From: Yoonia ponticola
GTDB taxonomy: Bacteria; Pseudomonadota; Alphaproteobacteria; Rhodobacterales; Rhodobacteraceae
Length of the DNA stretch: 64,000 nt
Direction: 5' to 3'
Assembly: GCF_014199395.1 (NCBI RefSeq)
Contig: NZ_JACIJM010000006.1
Span: forward strand, 124,001-188,000
Both the position numbers and the translations under genes were made by a program. Below, piece by piece: positions 1-6,974 of the stretch (within the stretch, counting starts at the first letter, position 1; each line of letters starts with the position of its first letter). The notes under the pieces are model-generated. The model worked only from the letters and a program-made list of their open reading frames with translations, was not told where the DNA came from and ran no database searches.

Positions 1-1
1 C

Positions 2-1972
2 GACCAAATCCGACTGCTGAAACAATTGATCCGTGCCGATGACATCGACGAAAAACGCTGGCCGCCGCGGATGCTGTCAGGGATCATTGATAACTGGAAA
101 AACAAGGCGCTGACGCCTGACAATATTCCGGTCAGCGATAGCGGTGTGTTCGACCACAAAGGTGTCGCGCTATACGCGGCATACCAGCAGCGGTTGAAGG
201 ACCTGAATGCCGTCGATTTTGGCGACATTCTGCTGCATATGGTCGTGATTTTTCAGCAAAATCAGGATATTCTAGATCAGTATCAACGTTGGTTCCGCTA
301 CATCCTTGTGGACGAATATCAAGATACCAACGTCGCCCAATATTTGTGGCTACGGCTGCTCGCGGGTAAGCACAAAAACATCTGTTGTGTTGGCGATGAC
401 GACCAATCGATCTATGGCTGGCGCGGTGCTGAGGTCGGCAATATCCTGCGGTTTGAAAAGGATTTTCCGGGGGCTGTCGTGGTCCGGCTTGAGCAAAATT
501 ACCGCTCGACGCCGCATATTCTGGCGGCCGCATCCGGCGTGATTTCTGGGAACAAAGGGCGGCTTGGCAAGGAGCTTTGGACCGCTGAAGAAGACGGCGA
601 AAAGGTTCGGTTGATCGGCCATTGGGACGGCGAAGAAGAGGCGCGTTGGATCGGTGAAGAGATCGAAGCGTTGCAGCGCGGCACCCGTGGCCTCGACAAA
701 ATTAGCCCTGATCATATGGCGATTTTGGTCCGTGCATCGCATCAAATGCGGGCCTTCGAGGACCGGTTCTTAACCATTGGTCTGCCGTATCGCGTCATCG
801 GCGGGCCGCGATTCTATGAACGTCTCGAAATCCGTGATGCGATGGGATATTTCCGTCTTGCCGTGTCGCAAGACGATGATCTGGCGTTCGAGCGGATCGT
901 GAATACCCCCAAGCGCGGGCTGGGTGATAAGGCTGTGCAAACGATCCAAATGGCCGCGCGTGATAATGGTGTATCGCTGTTGGAAGGCGCGCGGATTTGT
1001 TGTCAGGAAAAACGCCTTGGCGGTAAGGGGCTGAAAGAGCTGACTATTCTCGTTGATGGGTTGGATCGCTGGCACTCTCAAGTCATGAATGAATCCGACA
1101 CGCATGTTGAGCTTGCCGAGATGATTCTCGACGAATCCGGCTACACTGGATTTTGGCAAAACGACAAAACGCCCGAGGCTCCGGGGCGGTTGGAAAACCT
1201 CAAAGAACTGGTCAAGGCACTTGAGAATTTTGAGAACCTGCAAGGGTTTCTCGAACACGTCAGCCTAATTATGGATAACGAGACCGAAGAGCAGGGCGAG
1301 AAGGTCAGCATTATGACGCTTCACGCGGCTAAGGGTTTGGAATTCCCCGCTGTTTTCTTGCCCGGTTGGGAAGACGGATTGTTCCCATCGCAGCGGTCGA
1401 TGGACGAAAGTGGTGTCAAAGGCCTCGAGGAAGAGCGTCGTTTGGCGTACGTCGGCATCACACGCGCAGAGCGGATTTGCACGATTTCCTTTGCCGCGAA
1501 CCGTCGCGTTTATGGCCAATGGCAGTCCGCGATGCCGTCGCGTTTCATTGACGAATTGCCCGAAGATCATGTCGAAGTGTTAACCCCTCCCGGTCTATAT
1601 GGCGGTGGATTTGGTGCGGCTGGCATGGCGGCAAGCGCGTCACCTGCGGTTCAGGCCGAGATGGGATCGGATTTGCATGGCAAAGCGGCGAATGCCGACG
1701 TTTATAATTCCCCCGGTTGGCGTCGTTTGCAAACGCGTAGCCAGCAACGCGGCATCGCGACACCTGCCGCTGCGAAAAATATCACGATTGATCTCGACGC
1801 CATCAGCACGTTCACGACGGGCGACCGCGTGTTCCATCAGAAATTCGGTTACGGCGAGGTGATGGGGATCGAAGGCGACAAGCTTGAGATCGAATTTGAC
1901 AAGGCCGGATCGAAACATGTTGTCGCGCGGTTTGTGGTGAATGCAGAGCAGGCGGATGATATGCCGTTTTAA
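2..1972 (+). CDS. uvrD: UvrD/PcrA-type DNA helicase (5' end outside window)
   Basis: ATP-driven 3'-5' DNA helicase of superfamily 1A, acting in excision and mismatch repair and at stalled forks. The frame is open to the left edge, so the N-terminus with Walker A is missing; 656 residues are visible. Helicase motifs appear in order: VDEYQDT, GDDDQSIYGWRGA, EQNYRST, TLHAAKGLEF and RRLAYVGITRA. The C-terminus (TGDRVFHQKFGYGEV) matches the small Tudor-like, RNA-polymerase-binding domain of UvrD/PcrA. A TTG at 26 is in frame but internal. The stop overlaps the stop of the convergent LysE gene by three bases. Identity as UvrD/PcrA rather than Rep is inferred from the C-terminal domain. Confidence 0.95.
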   Translation, partial: DQIRLLKQLIRADDIDEKRWPPRMLSGIIDNWKNKALTPDNIPVSDSGVFDHKGVALYAAYQQRLKDLNAVDFGDILLHMVVIFQQNQDILDQYQRWFRYILVDEYQDTNVAQYLWLRLLAGKHKNICCVGDDDQSIYGWRGAEVGNILRFEKDFPGAVVVRLEQNYRSTPHILAAASGVISGNKGRLGKELWTAEEDGEKVRLIGHWDGEEEARWIGEEIEALQRGTRGLDKISPDHMAILVRASHQMRAFEDRFLTIGLPYRVIGGPRFYERLEIRDAMGYFRLAVSQDDDLAFERIVNTPKRGLGDKAVQTIQMAARDNGVSLLEGARICCQEKRLGGKGLKELTILVDGLDRWHSQVMNESDTHVELAEMILDESGYTGFWQNDKTPEAPGRLENLKELVKALENFENLQGFLEHVSLIMDNETEEQGEKVSIMTLHAAKGLEFPAVFLPGWEDGLFPSQRSMDESGVKGLEEERRLAYVGITRAERICTISFAANRRVYGQWQSAMPSRFIDELPEDHVEVLTPPGLYGGGFGAAGMAASASPAVQAEMGSDLHGKAANADVYNSPGWRRLQTRSQQRGIATPAAAKNITIDLDAISTFTTGDRVFHQKFGYGEVMGIEGDKLEIEFDKAGSKHVVARFVVNAEQADDMPF

Positions 1973-2568
1973 TGGGTCAATACGGGATAGAGCGACAATA
2001 TAAGAAGTGCGGCCATCGTGATGTTAAAGATTCGCAAGCTGCGCGGTGTGCTGAGGACGCGGCGCACTTGTACGCCGAGCCATGCCCAGATTGATACCGA
2101 CGGCAAATTTACCACGGCAAAAACCGCAGCAACCGTTAACGCGCCAATTAAAACGCCGTTATCCTGCGGCGCATAGTTGGTGATTGCGGTGATCGCCATG
2201 AACCACGCCTTGGGGTTAACCCATTGAAACGCGGCCGCCTGTAAAAACGTAAATGGCGTACCGGTCACTTTCTTCGCATCGGGCGGCACTGCGTTTGCAA
2301 TTTTCCATGCCAGCCACAGCATATAGACCACGCTGAGCACAGTTAGAATCGTGTTCAAGACCGGATATGTCTCGAATATCCGCAGTAAAATAACGCCAAC
2401 CAGCGTCACCATAAACGCATGGCCTAAAGAAATGCCTAACATATGCGGAATCGTGCGACGTAATCCGAAATTCGCACCAGATGCCATCAGCATCAGGTTG
2501 TTCGGGCCGGGGGTGACGGAACTTACAAATGAAAATGCGACCAGCGCGAACAGGATATCTTGGGTCAT
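1969..2568 (-). CDS. LysE/RhtB-family amino acid exporter
   Basis: Inner-membrane efflux protein of the LysE/RhtB family (199 residues, the normal family length), which exports amino acids or similar small metabolites; the substrate cannot be read from the sequence. The family signature TPGPN lies near residue 20 just after the first hydrophobic segment, and about six hydrophobic segments follow. It starts at ATG 2568. It lies about 50 bp downstream of the terminator of the sRNA array on the same strand, so it probably has its own promoter or depends on readthrough. It converges on the helicase gene with overlapping stop codons. Confidence 0.85.
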   Translation of the reverse strand: MTQDILFALVAFSFVSSVTPGPNNLMLMASGANFGLRRTIPHMLGISLGHAFMVTLVGVILLRIFETYPVLNTILTVLSVVYMLWLAWKIANAVPPDAKKVTGTPFTFLQAAAFQWVNPKAWFMAITAITNYAPQDNGVLIGALTVAAVFAVVNLPSVSIWAWLGVQVRRVLSTPRSLRIFNITMAALLILSLYPVLTH

Positions 2569-2613
2569 GCGCGCAGGTTACGCAGATATGCGCGGCGTTG
2601 ACGAGGCTTCGCA

Positions 2614-2915
2614 CATAAAAAAACCGCAGCGCCCGGGAGGAGGTGGGCACTGCGGTTCTCTATATGTGCCCACTACCACGGGAGGAGGTGTGGCGCGGGC
2701 GACGAGAGCGATTTCAACCCGGGAGGAGGTGGGTCTGATCGCTCTTTCTCGGCTCGTCGGGAGGAGGTGACGAGACCGAAACTCTTGTAGAGGTGTCCGG
2801 CGACACCCGGGAGGAGGTGGATGTCGCCGGTCCTTCTGATAACCTGGTCGTTTCTGGGAGGAAGATGACCAGGTCGATCGGATCATTCATTCTGGGAGGA
2901 GTTAAATGATCCGAA
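2614..2915 (-). ncRNA. CcsR/cuckoo-type sRNA array: seven hairpins with CCTCCTCCC loops
   Basis: Seven consecutive stem-loops on the minus strand each expose CCTCCTCCC or a close variant. Plus-strand spans of arms and loop: 2879-2913, 2841-2874, 2797-2830, 2750-2778, 2705-2745, 2668-2700 and 2622-2657. Five loops carry exactly ACCTCCTCCC; the two nearest the DUF1127 gene are degenerate. The stems differ in sequence but keep pairing (for example 9-bp arms at 2879-2887 and 2905-2913), which points to selection on structure. In Rhodobacter sphaeroides four such CcsR RNAs follow a DUF1127 gene, are cut from a common transcript and respond to stress. The same gene order here supports the assignment. 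The loops resemble the 16S anti-Shine-Dalgarno tail. Processing into separate RNAs is inferred. Confidence 0.88.
2617..2657 (-). terminator. Terminator of the sRNA array, also its last hairpin
   Basis: Arms 2622-2629 and 2650-2657 (AACCGCAG/CTGCGGTT) plus GCCC/GGGC close a loop of ACCTCCTCCC. On the minus strand they are followed by seven T residues (plus-strand A run 2617-2623). The last sRNA hairpin therefore doubles as an intrinsic terminator. Confidence 0.88.
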
Positions 2916-2920
2916 TTCTA

Positions 2921-3133
2921 TTATTTCTTTACTGCGTCCAGTGCGATTGATTTAATCATTGAACGGTGAATTCCAAGGTCTGCAAGGTCACGATTTGAAA
3001 GTGACTGCAATTCGTTGAATGTTGTGTTGTACAACTTGCGCTGTGCAATGATGCCGCTAACCTGTGCGAACAGCGCGGACGCGCGTTCTGCGAAAGAGTT
3101 TGTTGCGGTGTGGTTTGCTGTAATAAATGCCAT
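2921..3133 (-). CDS. ccaF1: DUF1127 small protein upstream of the sRNA array (CcaF1-like)
   Basis: A 70-residue DUF1127 protein with the family's C-terminal pattern LADLGIHRSMI. In Rhodobacter the DUF1127 protein encoded ahead of the CcsR RNAs (CcaF1) is an RNA-binding factor that affects sRNA maturation and turnover. The start chosen is ATG at 3133. A longer frame begins further upstream, but its N-terminal part does not look like the family and runs through the leader. The gene ends 8 bp before the first hairpin, so gene and sRNAs very probably share one transcript. The ccaF1 symbol rests on gene order and family, not on alignment. Confidence 0.82.
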   Translation of the reverse strand: MAFITANHTATNSFAERASALFAQVSGIIAQRKLYNTTFNELQSLSNRDLADLGIHRSMIKSIALDAVKK

Positions 3134-3237
3134 CGTCTTCGTCTTTCGTTTGCGTATATCGGCGGGAGGCGCCGTGTTCTGTTGTGTCCTACAATTATGG
3201 TTTTGCTGCAGTTGCACAATGCCCAATGAATCATTGC

Positions 3238-3261
3238 TGCTATGCAGAAATTGCATAAGCA
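3238..3261. repeat. Near-perfect inverted repeat upstream of the DUF1127 gene
   Basis: TGCTATGCA (3238-3246) and TGCATAAGCA (3252-3261) are inverted copies apart from one extra base, separated by 5 bp. It lies about 105 bp before the DUF1127 start and 125 bp before the mrp start, in the divergent promoter region, so it could be an operator for either side. Confidence 0.5.
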
Positions 3262-3385
3262 AAGCTGACCTATTGTCTTGATCCTGTTACAATTGTCCCT
3301 AAGGCCGCTCCGGTTGACTTGCGATTTGCCATTATTAGGTAAAAAACGCATGCAGATTGTGCAAATTGAAAAAAGAGGCAGACCA

Positions 3386-4468
3386 ATGTCAGTGACACGT
3401 GACCAAGTTTTGGGCGCACTAGAGCAGATTACCTTGCCGGGCGGTGAATCAATCGTGGCGCGTGACATGGTGCGCGCGCTTACGATTGACGGCGGTACGG
3501 TGCGTTTCGTGATCGAAGCCCCGACACCGGAAGAGGCCAGCCGCATGGGTAGTGTGCGTACCGCGGCGCAAACCGTTGTGTCGCATCTGAGTGGTGTAGA
3601 TAGTGTGTCTGTCGTTTTGACGGCGCACGGTCCTGCGACGCCCGCCGCACCAAAAGGTGAACCGCCCGCATTAAAGGTGGGGCGTCACCCGACCCCGCAA
3701 GCCGGTCCAGCCCGTGTCGCAGGTGTTGATCGGATTATTGCAGTTGGGTCTGGCAAGGGTGGCGTCGGGAAATCAACCGTCTCGTCCAACCTCGCTGTTG
3801 CACTTGCAAAGGAAGGGCGGCGCGTTGGTCTGCTGGATGCGGATATCTACGGGCCTAGCCAGCCGCGCATGATGGGCGTGAACCAACGCCCCGGTTCGCC
3901 CGATGGCAAGACTATTATACCACTCAAAGCGCACGGCGTCACAATGATGTCGATTGGTCTGATGGTTGACCCTGATAAGGCCGTGGTTTGGCGTGGCCCT
4001 ATGTTGATGGGGGCGTTGCAGCAAATGCTGGGGCAAGTCGAATGGGGCGAGCTTGATGTGTTGATCGTCGATCTGCCGCCGGGGACGGGCGATGTGCAGC
4101 TGACGCTCTGTCAGAAAACTGAACTGACGGGTGCGGTTGTTGTCAGCACACCGCAGGACGTCGCCTTGATTGATGCGCGCAAGGCGCTCGACATGTTCAA
4201 GTCGCTGAAAACGCCAGTGCTGGGCCTGATCGAGAATATGTCGACCTTCCATTGCCCAAGCTGCGGGTACGAGACGCAGATCTTTGGTCATGGCGGTGTC
4301 GCGGCTGAGGCAGAGAAGATCGGCGTGCCAATGCTGGGCAGCTTGCCGATTGATCTCGACACGCGCCTTGCTGGCGATGCGGGCACGCCGATTGCGGCGG
4401 GGGACAGCCCGATGGCCGATGCCTACCGACAGCTCGCGCGACGCTTTATCGACGGTGGCATGGCTTAA
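3386..4468 (+). CDS. mrp: Mrp/ApbC-type iron-sulfur cluster carrier ATPase
   Basis: Cytosolic P-loop ATPase that holds and transfers Fe-S clusters to apoproteins. Of 360 residues, 1-80 form the MIP18/DUF59-type domain, and the ParA/MinD-like domain follows with a deviant Walker A GKGGVGKST at about 123-131. The cluster-binding CPSC pair is at about 290-293 (HCPSCG). The ATG at 3386 is preceded by AAAGAGG. The frame extends 36 codons upstream, but that stretch lacks family character. A terminator follows at 4500. The gene is not part of the dcw operon behind it. Confidence 0.93.
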   Translation: MSVTRDQVLGALEQITLPGGESIVARDMVRALTIDGGTVRFVIEAPTPEEASRMGSVRTAAQTVVSHLSGVDSVSVVLTAHGPATPAAPKGEPPALKVGRHPTPQAGPARVAGVDRIIAVGSGKGGVGKSTVSSNLAVALAKEGRRVGLLDADIYGPSQPRMMGVNQRPGSPDGKTIIPLKAHGVTMMSIGLMVDPDKAVVWRGPMLMGALQQMLGQVEWGELDVLIVDLPPGTGDVQLTLCQKTELTGAVVVSTPQDVALIDARKALDMFKSLKTPVLGLIENMSTFHCPSCGYETQIFGHGGVAAEAEKIGVPMLGSLPIDLDTRLAGDAGTPIAAGDSPMADAYRQLARRFIDGGMA

Positions 4469-4499
4469 ACGTCACCATATTGCCACACACCCGACAGAA

Positions 4500-4523
4500 C
4501 CCTCGCCCAAAGGCGGGGGTTTT
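4500..4523 (+). terminator. Intrinsic terminator after mrp
   Basis: CCCTCGCC (4500-4507) pairs fully with GGCGGGGG (4512-4519), with one G-T wobble, around a CAAA loop and is followed by TTTT. It lies 31 bp after the mrp stop and separates mrp from the dcw leader. Confidence 0.82.
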
Positions 4524-4530
4524 GTGATTC

Positions 4531-4564
4531 TGGGAATTCATGGGGCGTCTGGGAATTTATGGAA
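4531..4564 (+). promoter_or_regulatory. MraZ-box-like direct repeats (TGGGN four times)
   Basis: TGGGA (4531), TGGGG (4541), TGGGA (4550) and TGGAA (4560) are spaced 10, 9 and 10 bp. MraZ is known to bind TGGGN repeats separated by 5-bp spacers upstream of its own operon. The location, right behind the mrp terminator, fits an autoregulatory operator, but it is about 600 bp from mraZ. Confidence 0.5.
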
Positions 4565-4702
4565 TCAAACTGAACCGTGCCCTGGAGAATCGGAATACAC
4601 ATCAAAAACAGAACAAAACTGATACAAATTGGCGAACGTGCGAAAGCGATAAGAAAGAAAAACAAAAAATGTGGGATTTTTGTGCCCCACAATATGTGCC
4701 AC

Positions 4703-4711
4703 TGTGGATAA
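4703..4711 (-). promoter_or_regulatory. Perfect DnaA box in the dcw leader
   Basis: TGTGGATAA (reverse complement TTATCCACA) is an exact consensus DnaA box, followed by the most AT-rich stretch of the leader (4711-4745). A single 9-mer can arise by chance in 64 kb, so function is only possible. Confidence 0.35.
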
Positions 4712-4815
4712 CTTTCAGACTGAATTTATTGTTTATTAACTAACAAGCCCGTGATCAGCCGTGACGAGAGGCATACCATATATAGTTCTGCGTGACTCTC
4801 TGAAACACAATGTGG

Positions 4816-4830
4816 TTCCATGAATTCCCA
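4816..4830 (-). promoter_or_regulatory. Second, inverted MraZ-box-like motif
   Basis: On the minus strand this reads TGGGAATTCATGGAA. It shares TGGGAATTCATGG with the motif at 4531-4543 and again has two TGGNN elements 10 bp apart. It lies just upstream of the likely 5' end of the leader RNA, a better place for promoter control than the distal copy. Confidence 0.45.
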
Positions 4831-4834
4831 AAAA

Positions 4835-5081
4835 GGTATTGATCGGACGGGGAACTTAAGTCACAAGAGTTACACGGTAACGACGAGAACATGACAACAA
4901 GGGGCGAAAAAGAACCCCACCGGCAAAAGCAGGTTTCATACAGGCCTCCGGTTTACCGCAACGAAGAGATCCGGCGCGCGAGCGAGCAGACATCCCCCCA
5001 GGTGGCGCGCGCAGCTGGACGAGCCCGATAAGGGCAGAAATTGGCGACTTGAGCAGTGGCAGCAGCTCAAGTCGCCATTTT
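4835..5081 (+). ncRNA. Leader RNA of the dcw operon, UpsM-like (5' end approximate)
   Basis: The stretch before mraZ has no credible gene and ends in a strong terminator at 5042-5081, only 47 bp before the mraZ start. In Rhodobacter sphaeroides the dcw cluster has an unusually long 5' leader from which the sRNA UpsM arises by partial termination just ahead of mraZ. The same arrangement is seen here. The 5' end is set just behind the second MraZ-box-like motif only for orientation; no convincing -35/-10 pair was found. The whole gap 4524-5127 holds nothing else beyond four GANTC sites (4526, 4562, 4587, 4794). Confidence 0.55.
5042..5081 (+). terminator. Strong terminator just upstream of mraZ
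   Basis: A perfect 13-bp stem, TGGCGACTTGAGC (5042-5054) with GCTCAAGTCGCCA (5065-5077), has a 10-nt loop and is followed by TTTT. Transcripts entering from upstream must partly read through it to reach mraZ, so it can act as an attenuator for the operon. Confidence 0.88.
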
Positions 5082-5127
5082 CACATCTAACAGATTTTCC
5101 GGGGGCATCAGAGAGGGCCAGAGGACA

Positions 5128-5622
5128 GTGGTCTTGAGTTTTACAGGCGAACACACCCAAAAGGTGGACAGCAAGGGACGCATGTCGATCCCGGCTGATT
5201 TTCGTCGTGTGCTTGAGGCTGGCGATCCTGAATGGAACTCTGGTCAGTCCCCCCGCATGTACCTGCTTTATGGCGATCACCTGAAAAACGAACTGCACGG
5301 CTATACCGTTGAAGAGTTCGATAAGGTCGTCGATCAAATCAACGCATTGCCACGTGGTTCTGATGCGAAAAAGCGTCTGTCGCGCCTGATTATCGGTCAG
5401 TCGATCAAGCTGGACGTTGATAAAGATGGCCGCACAGTGATGCCGATCAAACAGCGCCAGAAACTGGGCCTGAAAGACGGCGAGCTGTATTTCAGCGGCC
5501 TTGGCGATCACTTCGAGATTTGGAAGGCCGAAACCTTTACCGAGGAAGTCGGCGATAACATGGCCGATTGGCTTGAAGAGCAGGGCGATGACTTTGATCC
5601 GCTCAGCCTGTTGGACGGATAG
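5128..5622 (+). CDS. mraZ: MraZ, dcw cluster transcriptional regulator
   Basis: DNA-binding regulator of the AbrB-like MraZ family that controls its own dcw operon. The two halves of the fold are visible: HTQKVDSKGRMSIPADFRRV near the N-terminus and a second KLDVDKDGRTVMP motif in the middle. The start is uncertain: GTG at 5128 (164 residues) or TTG at 5134 (162 residues), with AGAGGA at 5120-5124 better spaced for the TTG. The frame also extends upstream into the terminator, which cannot be coding. The rsmH start follows after 6 bp. Likely targets are the TGGGN repeats at 4531 and 4816. Confidence 0.9.
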   Translation: MVLSFTGEHTQKVDSKGRMSIPADFRRVLEAGDPEWNSGQSPRMYLLYGDHLKNELHGYTVEEFDKVVDQINALPRGSDAKKRLSRLIIGQSIKLDVDKDGRTVMPIKQRQKLGLKDGELYFSGLGDHFEIWKAETFTEEVGDNMADWLEEQGDDFDPLSLLDG

Positions 5623-5628
5623 TATATT

Positions 5629-6612
5629 ATGTCAGCTGCCGCAGACCAAAATGACCCACATATTCCAGTCCTGATCCGGCCGCTGATTGCAGCGGTCGCA
5701 CCCGTTCAGGGTGTATGGCTGGATGGCACGTTTGGGGCAGGGGGCTACACACGCGAATTGCTGGCGGCGGGCGCAGATAAAGTGATCGGCGTGGACCGTG
5801 ATCCATTGGCGTTTGAAATGGCAGCACCTTGGACCAAAGATTTCGGCGACCGGATTGAGTTGGTCGAGGGCGTGTTTTCCCGTCTTGACGAATATGCGTC
5901 GGATTTGGACGGCATCGTTTTGGATTTGGGCGTCTCGTCCATGCAGCTTGATTTGGCAGAGCGCGGCTTTTCCTTCATGCGCGAAGGACCGCTAGACATG
6001 CGGATGTCGCAAGACGGACTATCTGCGGCGGACATCTGCAACGACTACGACGAAGAAGAAATCGCCAGCATCATCTATCTTTACGGTGAAGAACGGGCAT
6101 CGCGCCGCATCGCCAAGGCGATTGTTGCAGCGCGTCCATTAACCACGACGTTAGAGCTGGCAACAATCGTTGCAGGCTGCTTGCCGCGCTCAAAACCCGG
6201 CCAATCGCATCCCGCCACACGGACGTTCCAAGCACTACGCATCGCCGTGAACAACGAATACGGCGAACTCGCACAGGGTCTTATGGCCGCCGAACGTGCG
6301 CTGAAACCGGGCGGACAACTGGCCGTTGTGACCTTCCATTCCGTAGAAGACCGCATGGTTAAACGGTTCCTGCAAGCACGCGGCGGCGGCATGGCAAACG
6401 CCAACCGCTACGCCCCTGCAGCCGAAGAAGTGGCCGCGGCTTTCCGCGTCGAGAAACGCAAAGCCATCGGTCCTGACGAGCAAGAATTGTCCGAAAATCC
6501 TCGCTCACGCTCCGCGAAATTGCGCGTGGCGATCCGCACCGACGCGCCAGCAGTGGACGTCGATCCGGCTGACCTCGGGATGCCAATGAAAAAGAAAAAG
6601 GGGAAGCGGTGA
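5629..6612 (+). CDS. rsmH: 16S rRNA m4C1402 methyltransferase RsmH
   Basis: SAM-dependent methyltransferase (formerly MraW) that N4-methylates C1402 in the P-site region of 16S rRNA. Of 327 residues, HIPVL at the N-terminus and the SAM-binding [13 protein letters not shown] near residue 34 are typical, as is [14 protein letters not shown] near the C-terminus. The ATG start lies 6 bp after mraZ and the stop shares one base with the ftsL start, so it is translated as part of the operon. Confidence 0.95.
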   Translation: MSAAADQNDPHIPVLIRPLIAAVAPVQGVWLDGTFGAGGYTRELLAAGADKVIGVDRDPLAFEMAAPWTKDFGDRIELVEGVFSRLDEYASDLDGIVLDLGVSSMQLDLAERGFSFMREGPLDMRMSQDGLSAADICNDYDEEEIASIIYLYGEERASRRIAKAIVAARPLTTTLELATIVAGCLPRSKPGQSHPATRTFQALRIAVNNEYGELAQGLMAAERALKPGGQLAVVTFHSVEDRMVKRFLQARGGGMANANRYAPAAEEVAAAFRVEKRKAIGPDEQELSENPRSRSAKLRVAIRTDAPAVDVDPADLGMPMKKKKGKR

Positions 6613-6974
6613 TGCGCGGCCTGATGTTGTTTTTAGGGGCTATCATGGTGATGGGACTGGGTTTCTGGTCCTACCAAGAGAACTACAAAACCCGTGACGC
6701 AATCTCTGATGTGCGCAAACAACACCGCCAAATCGGCGCTGCTCACGAACGTCTGCGCATGCTGCAGGCCGAATGGGCCTACCTGAACCGTCCTGACCGT
6801 CTGCGTGATCTGGCTGAATTGAACTACGAACGTCTTGGCCTGTTGCCGCTGATGCCCGACGCCTTTGGGCAGGTCGATCACATCATCTATCCGATCCCCG
6901 AAATCCTGCCGATCACCAACCCGATCGACGTCAATAATTATGTGCCTGAAACAACCGACGAGGATCCATTATGA
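6612..6974 (+). CDS. ftsL: Cell division protein FtsL
   Basis: Short bitopic division protein (120 residues) that pairs with FtsQ and FtsB-type proteins to activate septal peptidoglycan synthesis. A single N-terminal membrane segment (about residues 3-20) precedes a heptad-rich helix with the conserved LQAEWAYLNRPDRLRDLAE stretch. The sequence is weakly conserved, so the call relies on this pattern and on its fixed place between rsmH and ftsI. ATG 6612 overlaps the rsmH stop; a GTG three bases earlier is an alternative. It overlaps ftsI by 4 bp. Confidence 0.88.
   Translation: MRGLMLFLGAIMVMGLGFWSYQENYKTRDAISDVRKQHRQIGAAHERLRMLQAEWAYLNRPDRLRDLAELNYERLGLLPLMPDAFGQVDHIIYPIPEILPITNPIDVNNYVPETTDEDPL

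Noticed and set aside
2578-2886. Short frames on both strands across the sRNA array
   Set aside because: The frames cross conserved stem-loops, and the repeated motif gives low-complexity peptides; the structure explains the region better.
4540-4743. 67-codon frame in the dcw leader
   Set aside because: Lysine/asparagine-rich product of AT-rich DNA with no ribosome site; it lies across the MraZ-box-like repeats and DnaA box.
4751-4800. Sigma-70 promoter for the dcw leader around TATAGT (4781)
   Set aside because: No acceptable -35 hexamer lies 16-18 bp upstream; the position cannot be supported by eye.
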